Positions 16,848 to 24,947 of a stretch of 44,861 bases of DNA are shown piece by piece (the stretch's first letter is position 1; each line of letters begins with the position of its first letter). This DNA is from Candidatus Rokuibacteriota bacterium. Its GTDB lineage: Bacteria > Methylomirabilota > Methylomirabilia > Rokubacteriales > CSP1-6. Both the position numbers and the translations under genes were made by a program. Location: contig QHSR01000257.1 of NCBI GenBank assembly GCA_003221635.1, forward strand, positions 1 to 44,861, in the 5' to 3' direction. Under the pieces are notes generated by a model. The model was not told the origin of the DNA and made no database searches. It was given only the letters and a program-made list of their open reading frames with translations.

Positions 16848-18182
16848 GTGGAGCTCTTCGGAGAGCCCGAGCGAGCCGCGGCCGCCCCGAGGACGCCAGC
16901 GCCGCTGGCCGACCGGGTGCGACCGCGCTCGCTCGACGAGATCGTGGGGCAGGAGCATCTGCTGGGGTCCGGCCGGGTCCTTCGGACCGCGATCGAGACG
17001 GGCGAGCTGCACTCGATGATCCTCTGGGGCCCTCCCGGCTCCGGCAAGACGACCCTCGCGTCATTGATGGCGCGCGTGACGGGGGCCCGCTTCGTCGCCT
17101 TTTCGGCGGTCCTGTCGGGCGTCAAGGAAATCCGCGAGGTGATCGGCGAGGCGGAGCGCGAGCGCGGCCGCCGCGGGATGCGCACCATCCTCTTCGTCGA
17201 CGAGATCCACCGGTTCAACCGCGCCCAGCAAGATGCCTTCCTGCCCCACGTCGAGAAGGGCACGATCGTCCTCGTCGGCGCCACGACCGAGAACCCTTCC
17301 TTCGAGGTGAATTCCGCGCTGCTCTCGCGCTGCCGGGTCTATGTTCTCCGCGGACTCGAGGAGGACGATTTGCTCGCGATCATGCAGCGGGCGCTCGCGG
17401 ACAGCGAGCGCGGCCTCGCCCCGCTCCACCCCGAGGTGACCGCCGAGGCGCTCCGCTCGATCGCCGGCATCGCGAACGGCGACGCGCGGGTCGCGCTGAA
17501 CGTGCTCGAGCTGGCCGTGCTGCAGGCGCCGGCTGCGGGCGGCCGACGGCGCGTCACCGAGGACTCGATCCGCGAGGCGGCGCAGCGGCGGACGCTCCTC
17601 TACGACAAGTCCGGCGAGGAGCACTACAACCTGATCTCGGCGCTCCACAAGTCGCTGCGCGACTCGGATCCCGACGCGGCGCTCTACTGGCTCACGCGCA
17701 TGCTGGAAGCCGGCGAGGATCGGCTCTACATCGCCCGCCGGTTGGTGCGCTTCGCCTCCGAGGACGTCGGCAACGCCGACCCCGGGGCGCTCTCGCTCAC
17801 GCTCGCGGCGAAGGAAGCATACGATTTCCTCGGGGATCCCGAAGGTGAGCTGGCCCTGGCGCAGGCGACGCTCTACCTGGCGCTCGCGCCGAAGTCCAAC
17901 GCCGTGTACGTCGCGTACAACGAGGCGAAGGAGGACGTGAGCCAGCGGCCGGCGGAGCCGGTGCCGCTCCACATCCGCAACGCTCCGACACGCCTCATGA
18001 AAGACCTGGGCTACGGCGCAGGATATCAGTATGCCCACGACGCCCCCGGCGCGCGCGTCGATCAGGACGACCTGCCCGAGTCGCTCCGCGGGCGCCAGTA
18101 CTATCGCCCGACGGACCGTGGGCTCGAGGCGGAGCTGGGGCGGCGGCTCGCCGAGTGGCGACGCTGGCGCTCGGAGCGGTAA
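16848..18182 (+). CDS. rarA: Replication-associated recombination protein RarA (MgsA, AAA+ ATPase)
   Basis: A 444-residue AAA+ ATPase of normal family length. It opens with the RarA hallmark [20 protein letters not shown], then Walker A GPPGSGKT (residues 61-68), the Walker B region [20 protein letters not shown], sensor I in [12 protein letters not shown], and the arginine finger region SALLSRCRV. The C-terminal tetramerisation part has [25 protein letters not shown] and [17 protein letters not shown]. RarA acts at stalled replication forks and interacts with SSB and clamp-loader components. It starts at GTG 16848 directly after the HAD gene; the membrane protein gene follows after 17 bases. 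Confidence 0.95.
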   Translation: MELFGEPERAAAAPRTPAPLADRVRPRSLDEIVGQEHLLGSGRVLRTAIETGELHSMILWGPPGSGKTTLASLMARVTGARFVAFSAVLSGVKEIREVIGEAERERGRRGMRTILFVDEIHRFNRAQQDAFLPHVEKGTIVLVGATTENPSFEVNSALLSRCRVYVLRGLEEDDLLAIMQRALADSERGLAPLHPEVTAEALRSIAGIANGDARVALNVLELAVLQAPAAGGRRRVTEDSIREAAQRRTLLYDKSGEEHYNLISALHKSLRDSDPDAALYWLTRMLEAGEDRLYIARRLVRFASEDVGNADPGALSLTLAAKEAYDFLGDPEGELALAQATLYLALAPKSNAVYVAYNEAKEDVSQRPAEPVPLHIRNAPTRLMKDLGYGAGYQYAHDAPGARVDQDDLPESLRGRQYYRPTDRGLEAELGRRLAEWRRWRSER

Positions 18183-18199
18183 CGGCCTAGGGTATAGCC

Positions 18200-18640
18200 G
18201 TGTGGCCGCTCAACCTGCTCAAGAAGCGCCACTGGATCGTTCTGGCGATCTGTGTTCTGTTCCTCGCGTCGTACACTGGCTTCGTCAGTTGGGCCAAGGT
18301 CGCTCAGGCGCTCGAGCACCTCGCGGATCAGCCGGCGGTGCGTCAGCGGTTCGCGACCCCTATCGGTCGGGGCGAGGCGATCGTCACGTCGTTCATGTTC
18401 GTTCTGCTGACGCCGCTGGCGCTGGCCGCCGCCGGCGGGGTCATCGCGTTCATCGGAGCGATCGCGGCCGGCATCCTCCGCACGATCCTGCCGCTTCGTG
18501 ACCTGCGGGACTGGGTCTTCATCACCGCGGCGTACGTCGCAATAGCCATCGCGGTATGGTTCCTGCGCGGCTTCTGGACCGGCCCGGCGTGGGAGTTCCT
18601 GGGCCTCATCGCCAAGGCGATCCTCATCGCGACTCAGTAG
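18200..18640 (+). CDS. Four-helix inner-membrane protein, unknown
   Basis: A 146-residue protein from GTG 18200. Hydrophobic helices are seen at HWIVLAICVLFLASYTGFV, a long central pair around SFMFVLLTPLALAAAGGVIA and FIGAIAAGILRTILPL, and FITAAYVAIAIAVWFLRGF. There are no conserved charged pairs or enzymatic motifs. It lies 17 bases after rarA and 49 before ddl, so it is probably in the same transcript. I do not recognise a family. Confidence 0.7.
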   Translation: MWPLNLLKKRHWIVLAICVLFLASYTGFVSWAKVAQALEHLADQPAVRQRFATPIGRGEAIVTSFMFVLLTPLALAAAGGVIAFIGAIAAGILRTILPLRDLRDWVFITAAYVAIAIAVWFLRGFWTGPAWEFLGLIAKAILIATQ

Positions 18641-18689
18641 GCGGCCGGCCGGACTCGATCGGGCGGGCCGCGCGTCACGTGCTGCTAGA

Positions 18690-19826
18690 ATGACTCGTAT
18701 GCGTCGCCTGCGCGTGGGCGTCGTCTTCGGCGGCCGCTCCGGGGAGCACGAGGTGTCGCTCGCCTCCGCGGCGTCGGTGATCGCCGCGCTCGAAGAACGC
18801 GGTCACACCGTCGTGCCGATCGGCATCGCCCGTAACGGGCGCTGGGTCGTCGGCGGCGATCCCCTCCGGGCACTCGCGGCCGAGGCGCGCGTCGCGCTGC
18901 CGTCGAACGACGCCGACGGGGCCGTGAAGAAGGCGCTCGCGAACCGCGCCGATGCCACCGAGAGCGCCTCCGTCGAGAGCCTCGCGCGCACCGAGCCCGC
19001 CGGCAGCCTCCCGCCCGAGCTGCGCCAGGGACTCGACGTGGTCGTGATCATGCTGCACGGTCCGTACGGCGAGGACGGCACGATCCAGGGTCTCTTCGAG
19101 CTCGCCGACGTTCCGTACGTCGGCGCCGGCGTCCTCGCCTCGGCCGTCGGGATGGACAAGGTCACGATGAAGGCCGTGTTCCAGGCTCACAGCCTGCCCA
19201 TCGTCGAGCACGTCGTGGTCACCCGCCACGAGTGGCGCAGCGCGCCCGACCGCTTTGCGGCGCGGGTCGCCGCGACCGTCGGTTTCCCCTGCTTCGTCAA
19301 GCCCTCGAACCTCGGCTCGAGCGTCGGCATCAGCAAAGCGAGCGAAGCGGGAGCGCTGGCCGCCGCGGTGGATCTCGCCGCCCGCTACGATCGCAAGATC
19401 CTCGTCGAGCGCGCTGTCCGAGGGCGTGAGATCGAGGTGAGCGTGCTTGGCAACGACGAGCCGATCGCCTCCTTGCCCGGCGAGATCGGGTACGACGCCG
19501 AGTGGTACGACTATTCGACCAAGTACCTGGAGGGCCAGTCACGACTCACGGTGCCAGCGCCGGTGTCACCCGAGATCACTCGGCGGATCCGCGAGCTGGC
19601 GATCGCGGCCTTTCGCGCCGTCGACTGTTCGGGCATGGCCCGGGTCGACTTCTTTCTCGAGGGCGACCAGGTGCTGGTCAACGAGATCAACACGATCCCC
19701 GGCTTCACCGCGACGAGCGCCTACGCCAAGATGTGGGCGGCCTCCGGGCTCGGCTACACCGCGCTGATCGACCGTTTGATCGAGCTCGCCCTCGAGCGCC
19801 ATCACGCCAAGGGAGGAATCGGGTGA
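18690..19826 (+). CDS. ddl: D-alanine--D-alanine ligase
   Basis: A 378-residue ATP-grasp ligase that joins two D-alanines for the peptidoglycan stem peptide. Visible motifs: GVVFGGRSGEHEVSLASA at the N-terminus, VIMLHGPYGEDGTIQGLFEL, VGMDKVTMKAVF, the ATP-grasp core CFVKPSNLGSSVGISK, EIEVSVLGND, and the metal/phosphate site ARVDFFLEGDQVLVNEINT followed by IPGFTATSAY. This is the complete set of family signatures, and the length is normal. ATG 18690 or ATG 18699 could start it. It is followed by murG after 31 bases: two muropeptide genes away from any visible dcw cluster. Confidence 0.95.
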   Translation: MTRMRRLRVGVVFGGRSGEHEVSLASAASVIAALEERGHTVVPIGIARNGRWVVGGDPLRALAAEARVALPSNDADGAVKKALANRADATESASVESLARTEPAGSLPPELRQGLDVVVIMLHGPYGEDGTIQGLFELADVPYVGAGVLASAVGMDKVTMKAVFQAHSLPIVEHVVVTRHEWRSAPDRFAARVAATVGFPCFVKPSNLGSSVGISKASEAGALAAAVDLAARYDRKILVERAVRGREIEVSVLGNDEPIASLPGEIGYDAEWYDYSTKYLEGQSRLTVPAPVSPEITRRIRELAIAAFRAVDCSGMARVDFFLEGDQVLVNEINTIPGFTATSAYAKMWAASGLGYTALIDRLIELALERHHAKGGIG

Positions 19827-19857
19827 GCGAGGCCCCGCCTGACAGGGGACTCACGGG

Positions 19858-21024
19858 TTGACCCCCCGAACGTCGAGCGCCGGAGGCCCTGCGGAGGCGC
19901 TCCGACGGCTAACTCCAGTAGACATCGTAATCGCGGGCGGCGGGACGGGCGGCCATACGAGCCCGGGCCTGGCCGTCGCGGCCCTCCTGCGTGAGCGCTC
20001 GAGGACGTGCGCCTGGATCGGCTCTCGGTCCGGCATCGAGGCCCAGCAGGTGCCCCGGAGCGGAATCCCGTACGTCGCCATCTCCACCGGCAAGCTCAGG
20101 CGCTACTGGGCGTGGCAGAACGTGGCGGACCTCCTCGTGAACGTCCCGGTGGGCACGCTGAGCGTCCTCCGCATCCTGCGAACCCTCCGGCCCCGCGTCG
20201 TATTCGGCACGGGCGGCTTTGTCGCGCTTCCCGTGGTGTTCGCCGCGGCGCTCCTGCGACTGCCGGTCGTCCTCCACGAGCAGACGGCGGTGCCCGGGCT
20301 CGCGAACCGGATCGGGGCCCGTTTCGCGCGCCGAATCGCGGTCACGTTCCCCGACCGGGCGGGCCGTTTTCCCGCAGCCCGAGTGGTCGTGACGGGCAAT
20401 CCCCTCCGGCCCGAGCTTCGCGCGGGCTCGAGGTCGAGCGCCATCGCCCGTTTCCAGCTGGACCCCGCAGTCCCCCTCGTGTACGTCACCGGGGGAGCCC
20501 AGGGCGCTCATCGGATCAATCGGGTCGTCGGGGAGGCGTTGGCGCCGCTCGCCGAGCAGGCGCAGCTTATCCATCAGTGCGGCGACAACCCGGTAACGGG
20601 TGATCGTCAGTGGCTGGAGGACCGGCGCGCCGCACTGCCGGCAGCTCTGGCGCGCCGCTACACGGTCATGCCCTACATCGGCGTCGAGCTCGCCGGCATC
20701 TATGCCGCGGCGGCGCTCGTGGTGGCCCGGGCTGGGGCCGGGACGGTGAACGAGTGCTGCCAGCTCGGGATGCCCGCGCTGTACGTTCCGCTGCCCGGTA
20801 CCCGGGGCGACGAGCAAACGGAGAACGCGCGCATCGTCGAGCGCCTGGGTGGCGCGGTCGTGCTCCCCCAGTCGATGCTCACGACGGAACGGTTGGTTCG
20901 CGAGGTTCGCGCTCTCCTCGCCGACCCCGCGGGGCTGAAGCAGATGGGCGAGCACGCGCGCACTCTCGCCGTGCCCGACGCCGCGGAGCGAATCGTCGCT
21001 CTGCTCTCGGAGTATTGCCGATGA
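19858..21024 (+). CDS. murG: UDP-N-acetylglucosamine transferase MurG
   Basis: A 388-residue GT-B glycosyltransferase that adds GlcNAc to lipid I on the inner face of the cytoplasmic membrane, giving lipid II. Seen: the N-terminal glycine-rich loop IVIAGGGTGGHTSPGLAVAA, the second loop GTGGFVALPVVFAA, VVLHEQTAVPGLANR, VTGNPLRPEL, the third loop YVTGGAQGAHRINR, and the UDP-GlcNAc region RAGAGTVNECCQLGMPALYV. No ATG or GTG precedes the first strand at a suitable distance, so TTG 19858 is the best start, leaving a 20-residue basic leader. It sits with ddl but without murA-F or ftsW. Confidence 0.9.
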   Translation: MTPRTSSAGGPAEALRRLTPVDIVIAGGGTGGHTSPGLAVAALLRERSRTCAWIGSRSGIEAQQVPRSGIPYVAISTGKLRRYWAWQNVADLLVNVPVGTLSVLRILRTLRPRVVFGTGGFVALPVVFAAALLRLPVVLHEQTAVPGLANRIGARFARRIAVTFPDRAGRFPAARVVVTGNPLRPELRAGSRSSAIARFQLDPAVPLVYVTGGAQGAHRINRVVGEALAPLAEQAQLIHQCGDNPVTGDRQWLEDRRAALPAALARRYTVMPYIGVELAGIYAAAALVVARAGAGTVNECCQLGMPALYVPLPGTRGDEQTENARIVERLGGAVVLPQSMLTTERLVREVRALLADPAGLKQMGEHARTLAVPDAAERIVALLSEYCR

Positions 21025-21046
21025 CCGGCCGCGCGCTCGGGTCCGC

Positions 21047-21730
21047 TCAGCGGGCGGGCGCCCGGCCACGGAGATCCGGGCGCAGCGGGCAATCGTGGCA
21101 GTGCGGCAGGGTGCGGCAATGCGACTTGCCGACGGCCACGAGCAGCGCGTGAAACTCGTTGAACAGGCCGGGATCGGACGGCAAATGGGCCTCGAGCCAC
21201 GCGCGGGCCTCTTCATAGCCCGCCGCAGGGCCAATGAGGCGGTGGCGAGCGAGAACGCGGCGTGCGTAAGCATCGGCGACGAACACTGGCCGGCCCACGG
21301 CATAGAGAAGAATTGCATCGGCCGTCTCCGGGCCGAGTCCGGGGATCTCGAGCAGGCTCCGGCGCAGCGGACCGAGCGGCGCCGTCCGCATCAGATCGAA
21401 TCTCTCGCCCAGGCGCTCCAGGAGCCAGCGCGTCAGCGCCTTGAGGCGGCGAGCCTTCACCCGGTGTGTGCCCGCCGGTCGGATCACGCGCGCCAGCTCG
21501 GAGACCTGGAGGGCAGCTACGCGAGCAGGCGTCAGCAGCCGGCGGGAGCGCAGCGCCTCGATGGCCCGGGCGGCATTGACCCACGCGGTGTGTTGGGTGA
21601 GCACCGCACCGACGGCGACCTCGTAGGGTGTGCGGCCGGGCCACCAGCGCTGGTGGCCGAAGCGCCCGAGCAGCGCCCCGTACAGGCGCAGGAGCCGCCC
21701 CTTGACGCGATCCCGCGGCGGCCCGGGCAT
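21047..21730 (-). CDS. Endonuclease III-related DNA glycosylase (HhH-GPD)
   Basis: A 227-residue protein of the endonuclease III superfamily. Seen: PYEVAVGAVLTQHTAWVNA, the helix-hairpin-helix LEIPGLGPETADAILLYA, the catalytic aspartate in VFVADAYARRVL (D153), and cysteines C205, C211 and C214 in CRTLPHCHDCPL that would hold an iron-sulfur cluster. The lysine that gives classical Nth its lyase activity is E135 here (GLGPETAD), as in the endonuclease-III-like subgroup, so a monofunctional glycosylase is more likely. I start it at ATG 21728-21730, since the longer frame overlaps the divergent gene. The substrate is unknown; a role in base excision repair is inferred from the family. Confidence 0.85.
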   Translation of the reverse strand: MPGPPRDRVKGRLLRLYGALLGRFGHQRWWPGRTPYEVAVGAVLTQHTAWVNAARAIEALRSRRLLTPARVAALQVSELARVIRPAGTHRVKARRLKALTRWLLERLGERFDLMRTAPLGPLRRSLLEIPGLGPETADAILLYAVGRPVFVADAYARRVLARHRLIGPAAGYEEARAWLEAHLPSDPGLFNEFHALLVAVGKSHCRTLPHCHDCPLRPDLRGRAPAR

Positions 21731-21767
21731 TGGACGCCGGCCCGGCAGCGCTTGCCGCGCTGAGCCG

Positions 21768-22718
21768 ATGCTCGGGCTCATCGTCCTCCTCCAGACCCTG
21801 GTCCTCGCCGTGAGCGGCCCTCCCACCTCACCGGAATACCTTCCCATCCGGGTTGCCGAGGCCGAGGGCTACTTCACGCTCGAGGGGCTGGCCGTCACGC
21901 TCAAGACGACCCGGGCCGAATCGGGAGCCGCCGAGGCGTTGGCCCAGGGCCAGGCCGATCTCGCGGCGACGACACTCGAGGCGATGCTGCGCTTCGGCCT
22001 CCGGACGCCGAGCCAGGCGCCCAGGCTCGTCTTCGGGCTCACGGCGGCGCCGCCTGTCGCTCTGCTCGTCGGGGCGTCCCACGCGGGCACCGTCCGATCC
22101 ATCGACGACCTGAACGCGCTCCGGGTCGGGGTCACGACGCCGGGCGCCCCAGAGCATGCCTGGTTCGGCTGGCTCCTGGCGCGAGCGGGCATGAGCGTCG
22201 CCCAGGTGAGCGTGACCAGCCTCGGCGCACGGGGTCTCGTCGCCGCCATCGACTCCGGCGAGATTCACGTCGCGCTCCTTCCCGAGCCGATGGCCACCCA
22301 GCTTCTGAGTCAGGGGCGTGCCAAGTTGCTCGCTGATTTTCGAACCCCGCGCGCCGTGGCCGAGACGCTGGGCGCGAGTACCGTGAATGCGGCGGTCTTC
22401 GCCCGGGCCGACCGGCGCCCCCAGGACCGCGACTTGTTCGCCATGACGCGGGCTCTCAGAAAAGCCGAGCAGCTCATCCGGACCGGCGAGGCCCGCGAGG
22501 TCGCCGCCAAGCTCCCGACACAGGTGGTGGGCGAGTTCGAGGACTTCGCGGCCCGGCTTGCGGCTTCGCGGCCGCTCTATCTGCCCGACGGCCTTGTCTC
22601 GGCCGACCAGGTGCAACAGACGATCGCGATCATCCGAGCGCACACGCCCCTGCCCCAGTCCGTTCGGATCCCCCGCCCCGAGGAGATGCTTCAGATCAAG
22701 GCCCCGACCGCTCGCTGA
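21768..22718 (+). CDS. ABC-type substrate-binding protein, NMT1/THI5-like (NitT/TauT class)
   Basis: A 316-residue periplasmic binding protein. Start ATG 21768 gives a short signal (MLGLIVLLQTLVLAVSG), and the frame further upstream is antisense to the glycosylase gene. The family signature is GPPTSPEYLPIRVAEAEGYF, followed by LAQGQADLAATTLEAMLRFG and DDLNALRVGVTTPGAPEHAW. Proteins of this class capture aliphatic sulfonates, nitrate, pyrimidine precursors or aromatic acids for ABC importers. No permease or ATPase is adjacent, so the ligand is open and partners must lie elsewhere. Its end overlaps the convergent maf gene by 23 bases. Confidence 0.85.
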   Translation: MLGLIVLLQTLVLAVSGPPTSPEYLPIRVAEAEGYFTLEGLAVTLKTTRAESGAAEALAQGQADLAATTLEAMLRFGLRTPSQAPRLVFGLTAAPPVALLVGASHAGTVRSIDDLNALRVGVTTPGAPEHAWFGWLLARAGMSVAQVSVTSLGARGLVAAIDSGEIHVALLPEPMATQLLSQGRAKLLADFRTPRAVAETLGASTVNAAVFARADRRPQDRDLFAMTRALRKAEQLIRTGEAREVAAKLPTQVVGEFEDFAARLAASRPLYLPDGLVSADQVQQTIAIIRAHTPLPQSVRIPRPEEMLQIKAPTAR

Positions 22719-23277
22719 CGACGCCGAACCCCTCCAGAAGCCGGCGCGTCGTCTCCACGGGCAGTCCAACGACGTTGGTGTACGAGCCGACGACGCCGTC
22801 GACCAGGGCGCCTTCAAGATCCTGAATGGCGTAGGCTCCGGCCTTGTCGAACGGCGCGCCCGATGCCACGTACGTCTCGATGGTCCCGTCCGAGTACGAG
22901 GCCATCAGCACGCGGGTCACGACCGTCGCGGAAGCGGCGCGGCCGGTCTCTCCGTCCACGATCGCGATGCCCGTCATGACCTCGTGCTGTCGGCCCCGCA
23001 GGCGGACGAGCATGGCACGGGCTTCCTCGCCGCTGGACGGCTTGCCGAGTGCCATGCCGTCAATGACGACGACCGTGTCCGCCGCCAGGACGACCGCCGC
23101 GCCGGCCTGGCGGGCGACCGCCCGCGCCTTTCGAAGCGCCAGCCCGGCGACGGCCTCGGGCGTGGGCCCGCCCTCCAGCGTCTCCTCAATCTCACTCGGA
23201 ATCACCTCGAACTCAGCCCGTATCCCACGCAGAAGCTCCCGCCGTCGCGGGGATCGAGACGCCAGGATCAACCTCAT
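22696..23277 (-). CDS. maf: Maf nucleoside-triphosphate pyrophosphatase
   Basis: A 193-residue pyrophosphatase acting on non-canonical or modified nucleotides (house-cleaning, linked to septum control). Signatures: LILASRSPRRRELL at the N-terminus, VLAADTVVVIDGMALGKP (catalytic region), and LRGRQHEVMTGIAI, with the closing AYAIQDLEGALVDGVVGSY and NVVGLPVETT. Full length. The start ATG 23275-23277 lies only 4 bases from the palindrome 23282-23436, so the ribosome site, if any, is inside that hairpin arm; no good Shine-Dalgarno is seen. The hairpin may therefore tune maf translation. Confidence 0.92.
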   Translation of the reverse strand: MRLILASRSPRRRELLRGIRAEFEVIPSEIEETLEGGPTPEAVAGLALRKARAVARQAGAAVVLAADTVVVIDGMALGKPSSGEEARAMLVRLRGRQHEVMTGIAIVDGETGRAASATVVTRVLMASYSDGTIETYVASGAPFDKAGAYAIQDLEGALVDGVVGSYTNVVGLPVETTRRLLEGFGVVSERSGP

Positions 23278-23281
23278 GGCT

Positions 23282-23436
23282 CTAGTCGGCTCGCCGGGGG
23301 AAGGGCGTGGGGGTGCCAGCCGGGATCCGTGTAGTCAGCGTTGTGCTCGCGCAGGGCTCATGATTCGGAAGCCCCGGATCGTAGCAGTCGGATCCCGGCT
23401 GGCACCCCCACGCCCTTCCCGCGGCGAGCCGACTAG
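23282..23436. repeat. Long-stem palindrome, copy 1 (48-bp arms, 59-nt loop)
   Basis: Left arm 23282-23329 and right arm 23389-23436 are reverse complements over 48 bp with one mismatch. The loop 23330-23388 is 59 nt and is bounded by TGTAGTCAGCG and CGTAGCAGT. A second element at 28814-28963 has the same loop length and the same loop borders but a diverged, still paired stem. The right arm contains the TAG stop of the DUF4321 remnant (23433-23435 on the minus strand), and the left arm ends 4 bases before the maf start. No T-tract follows either arm. Inside the loop GGGCT/AGCCC can form a 5-bp inner stem. Confidence 0.92.
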
Positions 23437-23645
23437 AGACGGCGAAGAGTGACCGTGGCGAGAACGATCCCCACGACGCCACCCAGATTGACCTTGAGAC
23501 TCAGCCCGAAGGTCATGGCCAGGAATCGCAGGTCCACAGTCGCGGGCGGCGAGAGGCCGATCGTCGGCCCCCGGGTAATGAAGTCCTGAGCGCGGCCGGC
23601 CGGGAGGAGGCTGCCGAGAATCTGAGGACGGCCTTCAGGAGAAGA
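23433..23645 (-). pseudogene. DUF4321-like membrane protein, 5' truncated
   Basis: The minus frame is open from 23645 to a TAG at 23433-23435 and reads LGSLLPAGRAQDFITRGPTI, then PATVDLRFLAMTFGLSLKVN, then LGGVVGIVLATVTLRRL. The pattern (DL.F...FG..L.LNL...G) fits the DUF4321 family of roughly 80-90-residue membrane proteins of unknown role. The first membrane helix is missing and no ATG, GTG or TTG exists ahead of the domain, because the frame runs straight into the 3' end of speE in another frame. It is either a gene that lost its 5' end in a deletion next to speE or one using a non-standard start. Confidence 0.6.
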
Positions 23646-24555
23646 TCAGAGGGTTCGCGTCGGTGACGATACGGGTCTGTTTCGCGATTGCCTTGCGGAT
23701 GAACTTCGGGAGGCTGAAGGCGTGCTGGTGCGTCACCCCGTCCCAGTACTCGAGTGAGCCCTTGATCCGCTCGGCGATGAGCTTGTCCACCGCCGGCGCT
23801 CCTTGACGGGCCGGATCGACCTTCTTCGACGCGACGATGAATCCCCAGGGGGTGCCGAAGCAGGAGATGAAGCTCTGATAGGCGGCGACCATCGGGAAGA
23901 CCTCGCGGAGGGTGCGATGGATCGACGTGAAGAACCCGAGCTCTCCGAGCTTCGTCATGCCCGCCTGCATCGACATCGTCCCGCCGGGCGTGAGTCGATC
24001 GCGCACGAGGCTGTAGAACTCCTGGGTGAAGAGCATGCACGCCGGGCCTTCCTCGAGCGGCTCGACGAGGTCGACCGTGATGAAATCGAAGCGGTCCTTA
24101 CTCTTTTCCAGGTACGCCCGCGCGTCCTCGTGCCTGACTTCGCTCCGAGGATCGTCGAACGCGCCCCGGTGCATCTCGGGGAGGTGAACCTTGCAGAGCT
24201 CGACCACCTCGCCGTCGATGTCCACCATGACGGCACGCGTGATAGAGGGATATCTCAGGATCTCCCGGAGCGTCGCGCCCTCCCCTCCGCCGATCACCAG
24301 GGCGCTCCGGGGAGGTCCCTCCGTCGTCAGCATCCCCGGGTGAACCAGGGCCTCGTGGTAGATGAACTCGTCACCCTGGCTGGACTGGATCCGACCGTCG
24401 AGCACCAGCGTCTTGCCGTAGGCAGCCGTCTGGAGGATCTCGACGTGCTGGAACTTGGTCTGGGCCTCCACGATGGTCCGGGCGATGGCGTGCATATGCC
24501 CTTCGAACGTGGTCGTGGTCTCGAAGAACCACTTATAGGACTGCGAATTGATCAA
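23635..24555 (-). CDS. speE: Spermidine-synthase-type polyamine aminopropyltransferase
   Basis: A 306-residue enzyme transferring the aminopropyl group of decarboxylated S-adenosylmethionine to putrescine or a related diamine. Seen: LVLDGRIQSSQGDEFIYHEA, the nucleotide loop VIGGGEGATLREILRY, the acidic residue in MVDIDGEVVELCK, and DARAYLEKSKDRFDFITVDL followed by VEP at the active site. The usual DxTDP-type gate is DLVEP here, so amine specificity could differ from standard SpeE. TTG 24553-24555 overlaps the TGA of speD as TTGA, which makes the two coupled. Together with speD and the damaged agmatinase gene nearby it forms a polyamine locus. Confidence 0.92.
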   Translation of the reverse strand: MINSQSYKWFFETTTTFEGHMHAIARTIVEAQTKFQHVEILQTAAYGKTLVLDGRIQSSQGDEFIYHEALVHPGMLTTEGPPRSALVIGGGEGATLREILRYPSITRAVMVDIDGEVVELCKVHLPEMHRGAFDDPRSEVRHEDARAYLEKSKDRFDFITVDLVEPLEEGPACMLFTQEFYSLVRDRLTPGGTMSMQAGMTKLGELGFFTSIHRTLREVFPMVAAYQSFISCFGTPWGFIVASKKVDPARQGAPAVDKLIAERIKGSLEYWDGVTHQHAFSLPKFIRKAIAKQTRIVTDANPLIFS

Positions 24556-24947
24556 CTGACGGAGACCGGGTTCCTATTGCTGATCGGCACCGCCGAGTTG
24601 AGGAACATGCCCCGCTGCATCTCGACGATCGAGGTGCGCTCCGCCGCGAACTGCTCGACCAGGTAGTTGGCGGCGACCTCCGGCTGGAGGGTTTCGCCGC
24701 AGGAAAAGATGTCCACCGCTGCGTACCGATATTCCGGCCAGGTGTGGATCGCGAGGTGCGATTCAGCGATGACGACAACTCCGCTGATTCCGAACGGGTT
24801 GAACTCGTGGAAGACGACGTCGACGATGGTGGCTTGGGCCCGCTTCGCTGCTTCGACCAGAGCCCCCTTGACGGCCTCGAGGCTGTTGATGGCGTCGGGA
24901 TCGCAATCGAACATCTCGAGCAGCAGGTGTCGTCCCAGAGCGTTCAA
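24552..24947 (-). CDS. speD: S-adenosylmethionine decarboxylase proenzyme
   Basis: A 131-residue class 1B AdoMet decarboxylase. It self-cleaves to generate a pyruvoyl cofactor; the expected Glu-Ser pair is E62-S63 in VVIAESHLAIHTWPE, with H68 and C83 (DIFSCG) as further active-site residues. With the TTG start at 24945-24947 these fall at the numbers I recall for the Thermotoga enzyme, which supports this start. An AGGGGG lies about 10 bases upstream. A longer frame from ATG 25007 adds an arginine-rich leader and would start inside a hairpin loop, so I reject it. Decarboxylated AdoMet feeds the adjacent SpeE. Confidence 0.93.
   Translation of the reverse strand: MNALGRHLLLEMFDCDPDAINSLEAVKGALVEAAKRAQATIVDVVFHEFNPFGISGVVVIAESHLAIHTWPEYRYAAVDIFSCGETLQPEVAANYLVEQFAAERTSIVEMQRGMFLNSAVPISNRNPVSVS

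Noticed and set aside
23282-23436. Integron attC site or retron RNA
   Set aside because: attC sites conserve the outer ends and vary the centre, the opposite of what is seen; no integron integrase or reverse transcriptase lies in the window.
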